Below, piece after piece: positions 23,458-33,799 of a stretch of 64,000 bases of DNA (its first letter is position 1; the number at the start of each line of letters is the position of its first letter). The notes below the pieces were generated by a model, which was not told where the DNA came from, ran no database searches, and saw only the letters and a program-made list of their open reading frames with translations. The position numbers and the translations under genes were made by a program. The stretch is taken from the NCBI RefSeq assembly GCF_033958435.1, contig NC_134167.1, forward strand, positions 5,228,001 through 5,292,000, given 5' to 3'. The stretch comes from Carettochelys insculpta. Taxonomy: Eukaryota; Chordata; Testudines; Carettochelyidae.

Positions 23458-23696
23458 GGTGCTGGAGGTGCTGCAGCTTCTCCCAGGTCGTCGTGGCTGG
23501 GAGTGGTGTGAGCGGCAGCCTGGGCTCCCTGCTGCCTGCACACTCTCAGCTTCCTGCCTGAGGGCTTCTGGGAGACTGTGTGCTGAAACACGGCTGGAGT
23601 CTGGAGCCATAGAGCTCGGCTTGTGCTGTGAGCGGTGCCGCTGCCTGCCAGCTGATCGCAGCCATGGAGGACCTGCTCTTTCAAAAGAGCGGGCTG

Positions 23697-23844
23697 CAGA
23701 GCATCTACACTTGCTCTCTTTCGAAATAATCTTTCAAAAGAGGGCGCTTTTCCCATCCCGGGAACAGAGGAAAGACTTCAGAAGAACAGGGAAGTTCTTG
23801 CAAAGTTATTTTTGAAAGAGCGCCAGGTCTGTGTAGATGCTCTG
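23697..23844. repeat. Subterminal inverted repeat of Harbinger
   Basis: cagagcatctacac at 23697-23710 is the exact reverse complement of gtgtagatgctctg at 23831-23844. Between and outside them are repeated 'tttcaaaagag' and 'ttgaaagag' words in both orientations. The same vocabulary recurs at 47998-48290, linking that miniature element to this transposon. Confidence 0.65.
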
Positions 23845-23925
23845 TGGCTTCTTTTGAAAGAGCTCGGTCTTTCGATCTGAATTTCAAATGTACTTGCTGG
23901 TGTAGATACACCCATAGTGGAAGCC

Positions 23926-23994
23926 GAACAAAATAATTTATTAGGTTAGTCTTTAAAGTGCTACATGACTGCTTGCCTGTTTTGTTAGAATACT
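23926..23994 (+). mobile_element. Short Penelope-like tail with inverted 5' end and target duplication
   Basis: This 69-bp insertion is flanked by an exact 12-bp duplication, atagtggaagcc, at 23914-23925 and 23995-24006. The right part (tagtctttaaagtgctacat...) is the standard tail. The first ~21 nt (gaacaaaataatttattagg...) is the reverse complement of the piece that should precede it, so the 5' end is inverted. It sits immediately outside the Harbinger right end and so was inserted next to it. Confidence 0.75.
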
Positions 23995-24006
23995 ATAGTG
24001 GAAGCC

Positions 24007-25266
24007 AGCATTGAAGACGTAGCTTAGGAAGTGTTCTAGACACTGGTGGAGAGTCACATTCAAAATCGAGTTAGGTCACAAGTGAAATAAGTTTGTCAGC
24101 TCCATTCTAGATGCCAGGGAATGTAGGTTCACAGCATAAAGTCATCACAGCTAGTCAACACACTTGCTTAGGAGAGGCCCAAGATCACAACAATGAACAA
24201 AGTTGCGACTGGGATGCATTGGCAAAGCTCACTGGAAATTAGGGTTGGAAGAATACAGTGTGCTACAGTTAAGATTTAAGGGCAGTAGTCGAGCTGCTGT
24301 AAGGAACCAGGCTGGACTATCACGTTGTGCTGTAAATCCGCAATGAAGTGTCTGGGAGTGAGATCAATGACTGGAATGGCACAGGGCTCTAAAGGTCAGA
24401 ATTAAGGTGCAGTGGAAAGTCCAGGATGAAAGCACCAAAGATCAGAGTCGAGGTGCATCCTCAGAACTTCCTCAACAGCTGGGAGGTGGCTTGCAGGAAG
24501 CTTGGAACATGCAGCTCAAATGACAATGCATTTCATATCCAGTTGGCCTTTTTCCTTCATATAAAATGCACCTTGCCATACCCCGTTGCAGCAAACCACC
24601 CTGAGCAAGACCTGGGCTAAAGATCCTGTCTCATGTCCCTGTCCTTAACAGACATTCCACATGGACAGGCTGATGAAGCCACATGTGGTTACGGGGTCTG
24701 CCTCTAAGAGCAAGGAATCCATATGAGTTCCTACTGATGAGATACGGACTTATAATTTACTCACATTTTGTGAAACTCATCGTGCCACCAGAGCTGTCTT
24801 TACCTATATGCAGAATATGCAGCTGCAGAGGGCATCCAAAAATTGGGGCACCACATGTTCACCCACCTGCCTCTTGCTATCTCTCTGCTGTGACACATAA
24901 AACCAGGATAGTCATAAGCAGACTCTAGCCAAACGGTGCCCAAAGTCTCCAACTTCCCAATGCCAGATATCTTCTAAACTCAGGGCCAAGAGGCAGCTTT
25001 GCCTGAACTACTGCATGGTTTGCAGTCTGACCTATGGAAGGAGAGGACTTTTTCACAGTTCTTTGAACATTTAATGCCCACCTGCAAACAAAGCGTGACG
25101 TGTCCTAACCGAGAGAGTTGTTATTAAGATTAACATGGGGCTGGAATAAGTAGGTGAATTTGTTCCATGGGATATACGACTGCAAGCCCACTGCAATGTC
25201 ATGCCTCCTTTGCCGTGTACCCTGCCCCCAAAATAGCTGTCAGTAAAAATATCATTGGGCCGTCAC
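24007..25266. other. No gene recognised
   Basis: Mixed-composition DNA. The stretch 24080-24480 has repeated small words and may be an old repeat, but I cannot name it. Open frames at 24426-24620 and 24683-24928 show no domain. Confidence 0.35.
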
Positions 25267-25461
25267 CAGTATTCCCTCTATTTTTTCCCTACATGTACAG
25301 AATAAATTTTATTATGTGCACTGAGGCATACACAGATATGCACCACCATTAGAAACACCTGCTCTCAGCTGTGGGCACTACAGACACTATGCTAATCAAC
25401 TCAGTGGCACCTGAATCTCTCCTGGGCAGCAGCCCAAGCACACAACTTAGCAAGAACAATG
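25267..25461 (-). mobile_element. Non-autonomous hAT element, copy 4
   Basis: It starts with cagtattccctctattttt and ends with 'caagaacaatg'. Internal phrases include 'tatgcaccaccattag' and 'gctaatcaactcagtggc'. The 8-bp flanks gccgtcac and gctatcac agree at six positions. The family is read here in its opposite orientation. Non-coding. Confidence 0.8.
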
Positions 25462-27279
25462 GCTATCACGACAGGCTGCAGTAAAATTTAATTCCAAGCT
25501 GGTGACTGTGCTTCAGGCTTCCCTGTGTCCTGTGTTTTATGTTCGTCTTTGCTGATACAGCTGCCTTGTGAAAGCTTCTGCTTTCCTCCACCAAAAAAAA
25601 AAGCAGAGAAAAAAGGGCTGGCTGGGAGGCTCAGGCACTGGCTGAAGCCACAGAAGTTGTGTTCAATCTCCTGTCCTGCTGCAGGCTATCCACATGAGTG
25701 TAGGTAAGCTGAAAACTGCACCCTGTACTTCAGTTCTCCGTCTGGAGATAATCCCAGCACCTTCCTTCCTCTTGCTGAACTCTCCAGGGCTGAGAGTCTT
25801 TGACGATGTGTGCATACAGTACCTGACACTTCAGGATCCCAGGGGACACAAGGATAGAAACACTAATTAAAAATCATTTCAGAATAGTCCCCTTCTGGTA
25901 AACTGTAATTTTACTTGTTTGAAACAAAGGGGGAGAAAATAGCTTTTGCCTGCGCTCTTCTCTAGAAAGTTCCTCATCTGTATGTAGAGAGAAGTTCAGC
26001 CTACAGAACAAGGCTGGTTCATGGCTAAAATCCTCCTTAAGCAGCGGTTCAGTGGCAAAGAAATGGCCCTTCACACAGGGAGGAATTTGGCTCAGAGTTA
26101 ACCACCTTTTGGTTGACAAGCTGAGCAGAGAGGACAAGAATTAACTTCTCTGTCACTCCTAAAAGCAAGTGCTCGTCCATCAGAGGTGAAGCCCATCTGC
26201 GAGGGATTTGTGTGACTGTGGTTTACTGCTTTACACTGCTCCTGCCTTTCACTCATCAGGCTGTCAGTCTTTCAGTGCTGAGACAATGTTGAAATAAACA
26301 AATGCTCCCCAGAAAGGGATAATCACAGATGGCAGCTTGCCTTGTGTTTTTGTGTGAACAAACAAAGTCCCTAGCACAGAAAAGTTTGCTCTCTATTAGC
26401 ATCTGCCTTTCCCAGGTGGCTCCGCAGCCACCAATAGGACAGCAAGAGAAATGAGTGGATGAATGTGCACAAAGGAAGAATTGGCACTCAACCAGCACAA
26501 GACTAAACAGCTTTCTTAATAGCTTTGATCAAGACCCAATAAATACAATTAACCTTCAGCTTCTTCCCTTGTAGCTGCCGGTCCCTATATAGCAGAAGTC
26601 TGATCTGCTCCCTGGAAAGATTGGCAGTGACAAGTTGCCTTTTGCATGCAAAAGGGTGGGAGGTGGGGAGAGAAAGGGCAAACAGAGCTGGTTTTGAGTT
26701 CAGTCCAAAAGGGGAGTGGAAAGGAGTCAACAGGGTCACCTTAGTCTTTTTGACAACAGAATTACAGCTGAGAGTTTCAAAACTGCCCAAAGGATTTTAA
26801 TACCCACTGGATAAATCCGCTGTCAATTGCATTTGGTTCCATTTTTCATACCGCTGCCCTTTTGCAGATGAAAAAGCCCCTGGCGCCTCCACTGGCAACA
26901 TCGAGAGCAGAAGGGAATGAAAGTGAAGCTATGTCTTCATGCATTATTGCATCTCAGCCTGGAAGATGACTGGCACTGAAACCTCTCTCTGCATGTGCAA
27001 TGGACTCATTATGGTCACAGGGAGAGATTCAAATATAAGACATTAATATTAATAGTCCTTGTTAGGAGCCATCCCCCCCTTCCCCCCCCAGTTATCCTTC
27101 CTTGGTCCAAATTTATACAGTACACAGCACAGTTAGTTCATTTGATCAATGAAGCTTTCTTCAAAGAAGCTTACGAGGACCTATGCTGTGTTTCATGTAT
27201 GCCATTTGTTCTCTAATAATGCCTCCCCACATCAAACACTGCTCACTTAGCTTGAGTTAGTTCCTCCTCAGTGAATCCT
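25462..27279. other. Unique DNA, no gene recognised
   Basis: AT-rich to mixed DNA with an A-run near 25592-25602 and C-runs near 27075-27090. Minus-strand frames at 25874-26137, 26256-26498 and 26503-26790 have no recognised domain. Confidence 0.4.
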
Positions 27280-28112
27280 CAATGAGAACTTTCAATCTTT
27301 GCCTTGCAAAAAAAGCCCTCCAGTACCACAGCCCCCTCTTGTGGACACTGCATCTATCTCATCCTTTTCAAACACCTGAACAAAAAGGAGGGCAGCAGTT
27401 TGCAAGCACTCATTCCCACAGATTTTCAAAGCGGAAGCAAAAGAGTCCTCCTGCTGTGCTGGGTACCATGCCTGTCTGCAAAACCAGTTCAGCTACCCAG
27501 CACTCTGCCATGCGTTGTATCTTTCTGGAAGATGCGCCAGTGAAGATGCAAAACTCAGCCTTGTCCACAACATGTCTTTGTGCTACACATTCAATGGGTT
27601 CCTGCATGGCTGGGAGCACGACCTCCTCATGTTCTTTCACATGCCAGCAGCTCCTGGCGAGGCTCTGGGCAAACCTCAGCATAAAGCATGAGGTGTCTGC
27701 AATGCTGTCCCAGCAACGTGCAGCTCAGCGGGGTCCAGGCTCACTGTGTTATGGCACCAGCACAGCTAACCAGGGAAAAAAGAGTGTGAAATTATTGTTT
27801 GATGTTGCATTCCAACAGGGAGGGAAGGAGCAGATAAGTGCATCGTAGAAGGCTGATGATGCATATCCAGAATTTCTTTGGCCCATCAGGCATTGGGAAT
27901 CTAACCCAGAATTCAAATGGGCAGCTGGAACAGGATGGCTACCCACAGTGCATCACTGTTGGAATAGAAGGTAGCCATGGCAATGGGGATGCGCTCGGCC
28001 GACTGAATGTGCTTAGTGTGAGTGTGCACGTACCTTCGACTTTATAAAAATGGATGCTAGAAGTCGACCTCAATAAATTCAACCTAACATCACAATGTAA
28101 ACACACCCTAAG
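27280..28112. mobile_element. Possible non-autonomous DNA transposon, right end clearer
   Basis: The right end, 'caatgtaaacacaccct', is a decayed form of the TGTAGACATACCC-type end of turtle miniature elements. It is preceded by 'ttcgactttataaaaatgga' and 'gctagaagtcgacctca', also typical of such ends. The left part includes the 188-codon plus frame and a 90-codon minus frame (27410-27682) that may be old transposon sequence. I cannot place the left terminus. Confidence 0.35.
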
Positions 28113-28561
28113 ACAGCTTGGGTATGTTTACATACTGCAAACACATCTCCTGATGTGTGTGCGGAGGCAAAGGATCTCTTTATTCTCCTGCCTTGCATGT
28201 TACATTGTTATTTATACAGGTAGAGCTGCTCTAGTCTGGCTCCTTTGGGACCTGTCCAGAACAGAGAATGTGCCAGACCACGGGATGTCAGTATTGTCGA
28301 GCAGTATTATCAACACTCCCACTGTTTATTGGGCTCTTAGAAGACCTTTAGGGGTAAAATACAGCTAACAGCAGCACAGAACACTGAGAACCAGGACTGG
28401 TGGCTGGAAACAAATTAATGGGATGGTGGGAAACTTGGTCACATTCATGATAAGTGGACATCCAGATAACGAAACTCACACTGGACCACAGATGCTGCTG
28501 GATCAGAGACTGCCAGACTAGAGATGTTCGACCTGTATCAGTACAAAACAAGAACAAGATA

Positions 28562-28849
28562 TCTGTAAAATACTATCAAAACAAAAAGCAGTCAAGTAGC
28601 ACTTTAAAGACTAGCAAAATAGTTTATTAGGTGAGCTTTCGTGGGACAGACCCACTTCTTCAGACCATAGCCAGACCAAAACAGACTCAATATTAAGTCT
28701 GTTCTGGTCTGGCTATGGTCTGGAGAAGTGGGTGTGTCCCACGAAAGCTCACCTAATAAACTATTTTGCTAGTCTTTAAAGTGCTACTTGACTGCTTTCT
28801 GTTTCGATAGTGTATAGACTAGCACGGCTTACTCTCTGTAAAATACTAT
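28562..28849. repeat. 15-bp target-site duplication around a hairpin
   Basis: tctgtaaaatactat occurs exactly at 28562-28576 and 28835-28849. The interval between is the Penelope-derived palindrome. An exact duplication marks one insertion event rather than later assembly of two copies. Confidence 0.8.
28577..28834. mobile_element. Penelope-like tail as a 115-bp-arm hairpin
   Basis: The arm at 28573-28687 (its first 4 nt fall in the target duplication) and the arm at 28696-28810 are reverse complements over 115 bp with five mismatches and an 8-nt loop. Each arm carries the tail motif: a cccac/gtggg stem, gaaagctcacctaataaac and tagtctttaaagtgctactt. The right arm continues to the tail end 'gactagcacggctta'. 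The left arm is therefore an inverted copy of the right one. Transcripts would fold into a long double-stranded RNA. Confidence 0.85.
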
Positions 28850-29792
28850 GTTTCTGATCAGCAGACATTCTGTATTCCCTTCACGCTGAGGTGTATAACT
28901 CCACAAAATGCAGGACAATGGGGAATCAGATCCAGAGACAGGGTGGTACTTGAAAAGCATGCCACTTTGGAGTGGTCAGGAGTGTGCCAGTGTGATTAAG
29001 CAGGAATCTTGCTGGGATGGAAATGGAAAGCAAATAGAAGAGGATTAAGTCCATTCAACCTCCCAGCGCCTGACAGATTCACAATTACCGATACTTATCT
29101 GCCCATGCATTTTTAATCCAGTTTGAAAAGATGGTCTGATAAATTGCTACACATCTTGTTCCTTTAGCTTCTGTGTATTCTCCCCTGGCTACAGAATGAG
29201 AGAGGTGCTAATTGTTCGTGGCCCTTGGCTGTTTTGGTTCAATTACCAATGTAGCTCCACACAGTTCTCCCCATAAATCAGGGATGCCAGAGAGCGATCT
29301 ACAGGGCAGCAGGGTAATTATTATTGTATTTGGGACACAGGAAATAATGTCCACTTTCCCTCCCCAGTCATGTTGGCACTAGATCACTTTTTTGTGTGTT
29401 CCCCCAACCCCTCCTCACTCTGCTGATTCTCAAGAATTCAGAATTCAAACCAAGAGGTCTGGAAAAGATCAGGTCCAGAAGGTGAAGGTCTCAGAATAAT
29501 ATGCCTGAAAACAGGGATATAGAATGGGAACTTCTGTGTAGCCTTAACTATGACCATGACTGCTGCTCTGGCTAGATCAGCCTGCATTTACAAACCGGCT
29601 GTGTTGCTGATGAGGCAAACTGCCTGCAGCCATGACACTGCTCTGAATTCGAGCTGCTCCAGAAACAATTTTCTTTGTGACAATAACAACGTCCAGCCAC
29701 TGTCCACCTGGAACGGGTTCCAAACAGCTTGGATCTATAGATGGAGGCCAGAATCCAAGCCTGGATCTCAGCTGAATGTCAGGTTGGGCTTT
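28850..29792. other. Unique DNA; possible conserved non-coding segment
   Basis: No gene. 29040-29300 has balanced composition, no repeat words and homeodomain-like core words (attaccgat, gctaattgt, caattacc). That is the look of conserved non-coding DNA but not proof. Confidence 0.3.
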
Positions 29793-29965
29793 GTAGAATC
29801 AAAGAATTGGAAGGAACATCTAGAAGGCATCAAATCCAGACCCCTGCACTCATGCCAAGACCAAACTCCATCAAGACTATCCCTGACAGGTGTGTGTCTA
29901 ACCTGCTCTTAAAACTTGCCAATGATGGAGATTCCACAGCTCCCAAGGCAATTTATTTACTCTCT
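29793..29965 (-). mobile_element. CR1 LINE 3' fragment
   Basis: In plus-strand text the order is 'agaatcaaagaattggaagg', 'gcatcaaatccagacccctg', 'ctaacctgctctta' and 'gatggagattccaca', the reverse complement of the CR1 3' region. The 3' end faces low coordinates. 5'-truncated to about 170 bp, as is usual for CR1. Confidence 0.8.
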
Positions 29966-30199
29966 ACAAAAGAGCAAAGCAAGCCACACAAGTCCAGATG
30001 AAGCACTTACTCAAAATTTGGTGTGGGTGGTGTGGGAGGAGGCTGAGTGGAGAGACTGAAAATCCAGACCTTCATTTTGGGCTCAGGCCCAGCAAGCTGG
30101 ACGTGAAAGTCTATCCACAATTTTCAAAAGTGATTAGTATTTGGAGATCCAACTCTAATTAACTTAATGGAACCTGATTTTAAGAGGGTGGTTTTCCAG

Positions 30200-30385
30200 C
30201 AATGTTCCCTCTAATCTTTTCCAGCCATGTACAGAAAACATTTTTCTATCAGCACCAAGGCATGTGCAAATGTGCACTGCCAGTTGAAACAAAAACCTGG
30301 TTGTGGGGTACTCTGCTAATCATCTGGGCGGTATTTAAATCTCCCCCGAGTAACTGCACAAGTGCACAACTTACAGGGATACCTG
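30200..30385 (-). mobile_element. Non-autonomous hAT element, copy 5
   Basis: It starts with caatgttccctctaatcttt and ends near 'ttacagggatacctg'. The family phrases 'caccaaggcatgtgc', 'tgtgcactgccag' and 'ctctgctaatcatctgg' are present. Same orientation as the copies at 25267, 40667 and 52056. Confidence 0.7.
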
Positions 30386-31104
30386 CTGCTCAGCACACCC
30401 TGAAAATCCAGTTTCTCAGGCTGGCCACTCCAAAATCACAAGTCACTTTTGAAACTCTTACCAGTCTGCATTTCCATTTCCAGTCCCCCTGAGCTGCCCA
30501 GCCTCCAGGTGATTAACAGGTTTGTCTGCAGAGGTGTCGGCAGGAAGCAGCAGAGTAATTAAAAAGTGGCATTGGCTTTGTTTTCACTTTTCTTAGTCTA
30601 TGTCTTTTTGTTCTGGCTTCGATGGCCTCTGCCGTGCTTGTATATTTCAGGGATGCTGACAGAGACCTTGCCGGGTGTCCTTGTTCTCAAGGAACATGAT
30701 GAATCTGGCATTCGGAAGCAACAAGGAGGCCCTGATCTGACATCAGCTAGATAAATAATATTTTATCCCTCAAATGATTATCTGAAAAAACTTTGCAGTC
30801 TATAAATATTGGCTCTGGAGACCACCCCCTGTAGAAGCAGCAAGGCATTCATTTTAATGACATATCCTTTAATTTGAGCAACACCATCGTCTGCTGTCCT
30901 GGCTAGAACTGTGCACTATAGCCTGTCACTGTCCCAGGGCTGGTTCTTTCAAACCCACTTGCTGGCTTGCCAAGAACAGTCTGTTCCAGGGTATATACCT
31001 CACTTCCTGATGTTGTCCTGAAACAAATAGAAGTTTTCTGCTCTTCCTCATTCTCCTCATTGAGTGATCTCTCTCCTGTCATCCATTTCCAGCCTCTGAC
31101 AAAC

Positions 31105-31240
31105 AGAGGCTAGGGACACCACTCCTAACCATTCAGACTAATACGTGTGGATGAACCTACCTTCCGTGAATTTATCTAGCTCTTTTCTGAACCCCTTTAA
31201 AGTCTTGGTCTTCACAACCTCCGCAGGCCTACTGTGTGCT
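31105..31240 (-). mobile_element. Older CR1 LINE 3' fragment
   Basis: 'ccgtgaatttatctagctct', 'ttctgaacccctttaaagtc' and 'ttcacaacctccgcag' match a second, older CR1 3' subfamily on the minus strand. The 3' end of the younger CR1 (31241-31990) abuts it directly, suggesting that the younger copy landed in or beside it. Confidence 0.6.
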
Positions 31241-31990
31241 GCACAGAATCATAGAATGCTAGGACTGGAAGGGACCTTGAGAGGTCATTGTGTCCAGCCC
31301 CTGCCCTCATGGCAGGACCAAGTACTGTCTAGACCATTCCTGATAGACATTTATCTAACCTGTTCTTAAGTATCTCCAGAGATGGAGATTCCACAAACTC
31401 CCTAGGCAATTTATTCCAGCGTTTGACCACCCTGACAGTTAGGAACCTTTTCCTAATGTCCAACCTAAACCTCCCTTATTGCAGTTTAAGCCCATTGCTT
31501 TTTGTTCTATCCTCGGAGGCCAAGAAGAACAAGTTTTCTCCCTCCTCCGTATGACACCCTTTTAGATACCTGAAAACCACTATCTTGCCCCTCCCCAATC
31601 TTCTTTTTTCCAAACTAAACAAGCCCAATTCTTTCAGCCTTTCTTCATAGGTCATGTTCTCTAGACCTTTGATCATTCTTGTTGCTCTTTTCTGGACCCT
31701 TTCCATTTTCTCCACATCTTTCTTGAAATGCGGCTCCCAGAATTGGACACAATACTCCAACTGAGGCCTAACCAGAACAGAGCAGAGCGGAAGAATGACT
31801 TCTTGTGTCTTGTTCACAACACACCTGTTAACGCATCCCAGAATCATGTTTGCTTTTTTTGCAACAGCATCACACTGTTGACTCATATTTAACTTGTGGC
31901 CCACTATAACCCCTAGATCCCTTTCTGCCATACTACTTTCTAGAATCAAAAAACTTGTAATCCAGGCACTCCCTTTCTGCTCCCTTGCTT
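31241..31990 (-). mobile_element. CR1 LINE, 3' 750 bp, with intact C-terminal frame
   Basis: The plus text begins 'agaatcatagaatgctagga' and continues with the standard CR1 3' region. The minus frame 32018-31476 is open for 180 codons and encodes the end of the ORF2 reverse transcriptase: DLGVIVGHKLNMSQQ, AKKANMILGCVNR, LVRPQLEYCVQFWEPH, KMERVQKRATRMIKGLE and LGLFSLEKRRLGRGKIVVF. The catalytic core lies upstream of the truncation, so it cannot act alone. Absence of stops suggests a relatively young copy. The 5' break is near 31985-31995. Confidence 0.85.
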
Positions 31991-32019
31991 TCTCTGTCCT
32001 CCTGACTGGTCTGAGCACT

Positions 32020-32732
32020 TGGCAAGGTGAGATAATAGAAGTAGTAAAATTCTGGAACCTCCATCACTAAGGTCAGGTAGGTGGTAGATGAACCCTAGAG
32101 GTCCACAGGTTGGCTGTAGTTGCATATTTCTGATGTTCTTTGTCATGCCCATGGTTTCCTAGTTTCTTAACTAAAGGATCTCCATTTCCAGGTGCTGTTT
32201 TGTCGAGCGGGGAGAGGCATTTCCCTCAGATTGATGAAGTAGTTCAGAACAATTACAACCCTCATGCCTAAACAAATGCTCTGCCTCAAACTGAATCTAG
32301 ACTGAACCAAGCCATTTTTAATAGTCATTTCTTGCACTCCTCAGCTATAGGTCTCAAAGCAATTGGGAAACATGAGTAAGCACAAACGCTTCCCTTCTCC
32401 AGAAGGAATTATTCAGGCACAGACAAATCTGTTTGTTACAGCACTTTGCATTTTCTGCTGCTAAGCATATATCACTAGCATTAATTTATTTAAAGGGTAA
32501 GAAACCCCCAAATTCACAAAAACATTCCTGATTTTTTTTCTGGGGGTTGTCTATCACAATTTTCATTTTGGTGGAGAAATATTACCAGGCCTGTGTATTA
32601 ATCCTCACAAGCTCCACTGAGAGTTTTCGGATGCCAGTAATATTATCCTCATTTGTACACATCTTGGGACCACTATGGCTTAGACAACACTCAGTGCTTC
32701 CACCCCTCACCTGCCCACCAGTCTTTACAGAC
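32020..32732. other. No gene recognised
   Basis: No element terminus or coding domain. 32598-32660 has words reminiscent of a MIR tail (cctcacaagctccactgag, attatcctcatttgt) but is too short to call. Confidence 0.35.
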
Positions 32733-33795
32733 AAGGTCAGTTCCCAGACTGTTGCACTGGGCAGCAAAATATGGGAAGGAAGGGAGCGGTCCTCATTAGT
32801 GAAAGAACATATTAAGGACTATTTGGAACAGATGAGATACGTGGGGCTAGATCAAATGCGTTGGAGGGTGCTGAGTGAGTTGGCTGATAAGATTGCAGAG
32901 CCACTGGCCATTACGTTTGAAACCTCATGGTGAAGTCCCAGATGATTGGAAAAAGAAAAATGTAGTGCCCATCTTTTAAAAAGGAAGAAGGAAAAACCAG
33001 GGAACTACAGACCATAAGCATCTCCTCAGTCTCTGGAAAAAATAATGGAAGAGATCATCATTTTGAAACACTTGGAGGAGAGGAAGGTGATCAAAAACAG
33101 TCAACATAGATTCACCAGAGGCAAGTTAGGCCTGACCAACCTAATCATCTTCTATGATGAGATAATTGGCTCTGTAGCTATGAGTCAACAATGTGTCCTT
33201 TTTTGCCAAGAAGACTAATGGCATACTGGGCTGCAGCAGGAGGAGCATCGCCAGCAGATCAAGGGAAGAGATTATTCCCTTTTCTTGAGCACTGGTGAGG
33301 CCACATCTGGAGTACTGTGGAGATTGGAGAGTCCAGTGGAGGGCAATGAAAATGATTAGGGGCTGGGACACATGACTTAATGAGGGGAGCCAGAGGGACC
33401 TGGGCTCATTTAGTCTGTGGAAGGGGAGAAGAATAAGGGGGCTTTCATAACAGCCTTCAACTGCCTGAAGAGGGGGCTCCAAAGAGGATGGAAAGAGGCG
33501 GTTCTCAGTGGCGGTAGATGACAGAACAAGGAGCAAAGGTCTCGAGTTGCAGTGGGGGCTGTCTAGGTTTGCTATTAGAAAACATGACATCACTCGGAGG
33601 GTGGGGAAGCACTGGAATGGGTTCCCTAAGGAGGTTGTAGAATCTCCATCCTTAAAGGTTTTTAATGCCAGGCTTGGCAGAGCCTTGATTAGGATGGTTT
33701 AGTTGGGGGATGATCCTGTTTTGAGCAGGGGGTTGGACTAGATGACTTTTCTGAGGTCTCTTCCAGCCCTTATCTTCCATGATTCTCTGAACACT
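32733..33795 (+). mobile_element. CR1 LINE with internal deletion of the catalytic region
   Basis: It reads as CR1 ORF2 DNA: 'ctatttggaacagatgag', 'ccagggaactacagacc', 'aaacacttggaggagagg', 'caacatagattcaccaga', then 'tatgatgagataattggctc'. At about 33175 it jumps to 'atgagtcaacaatgtgtcc', skipping the several hundred bp that carry the YADD active site. It then runs through to the 3' end 'ccatgattctctga' at 33795. A 64-codon frame at 33508-33702 preserves the C-terminus. Frames are otherwise broken. Confidence 0.85.
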
Positions 33796-33799
33796 GCAA

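Larger units (their letters stand above)
20100..23913. mobile_element. Harbinger (PIF/Harbinger) transposon, decayed, left-truncated
   Basis: This is a roughly 3.8-kb GC-rich block in AT-rich surroundings. It holds a HARBI1-type transposase on + (20158-21511) and a Myb/SANT-like gene on - (about 23457-21880) that converge on a spacer with AATAAA at 21611-21616. PIF/Harbinger elements are known to encode this pair of proteins. The right end, near 'ggtgtagatacaccc' at 23899-23913, carries a subterminal inverted repeat. No matching left terminus is found near 20100, so the left end is probably truncated or lost. Both genes are broken. Confidence 0.8.

Noticed and set aside
20100..23650. CpG island marking a host promoter
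   Set aside because: The GC-rich block coincides with the Harbinger transposon and is explained by it.
27282..27848. 188-codon plus-strand open frame as a host gene
   Set aside because: Cysteine- and serine-rich without a recognised domain, overlapped by minus-strand frames and possibly inside a decayed transposon.
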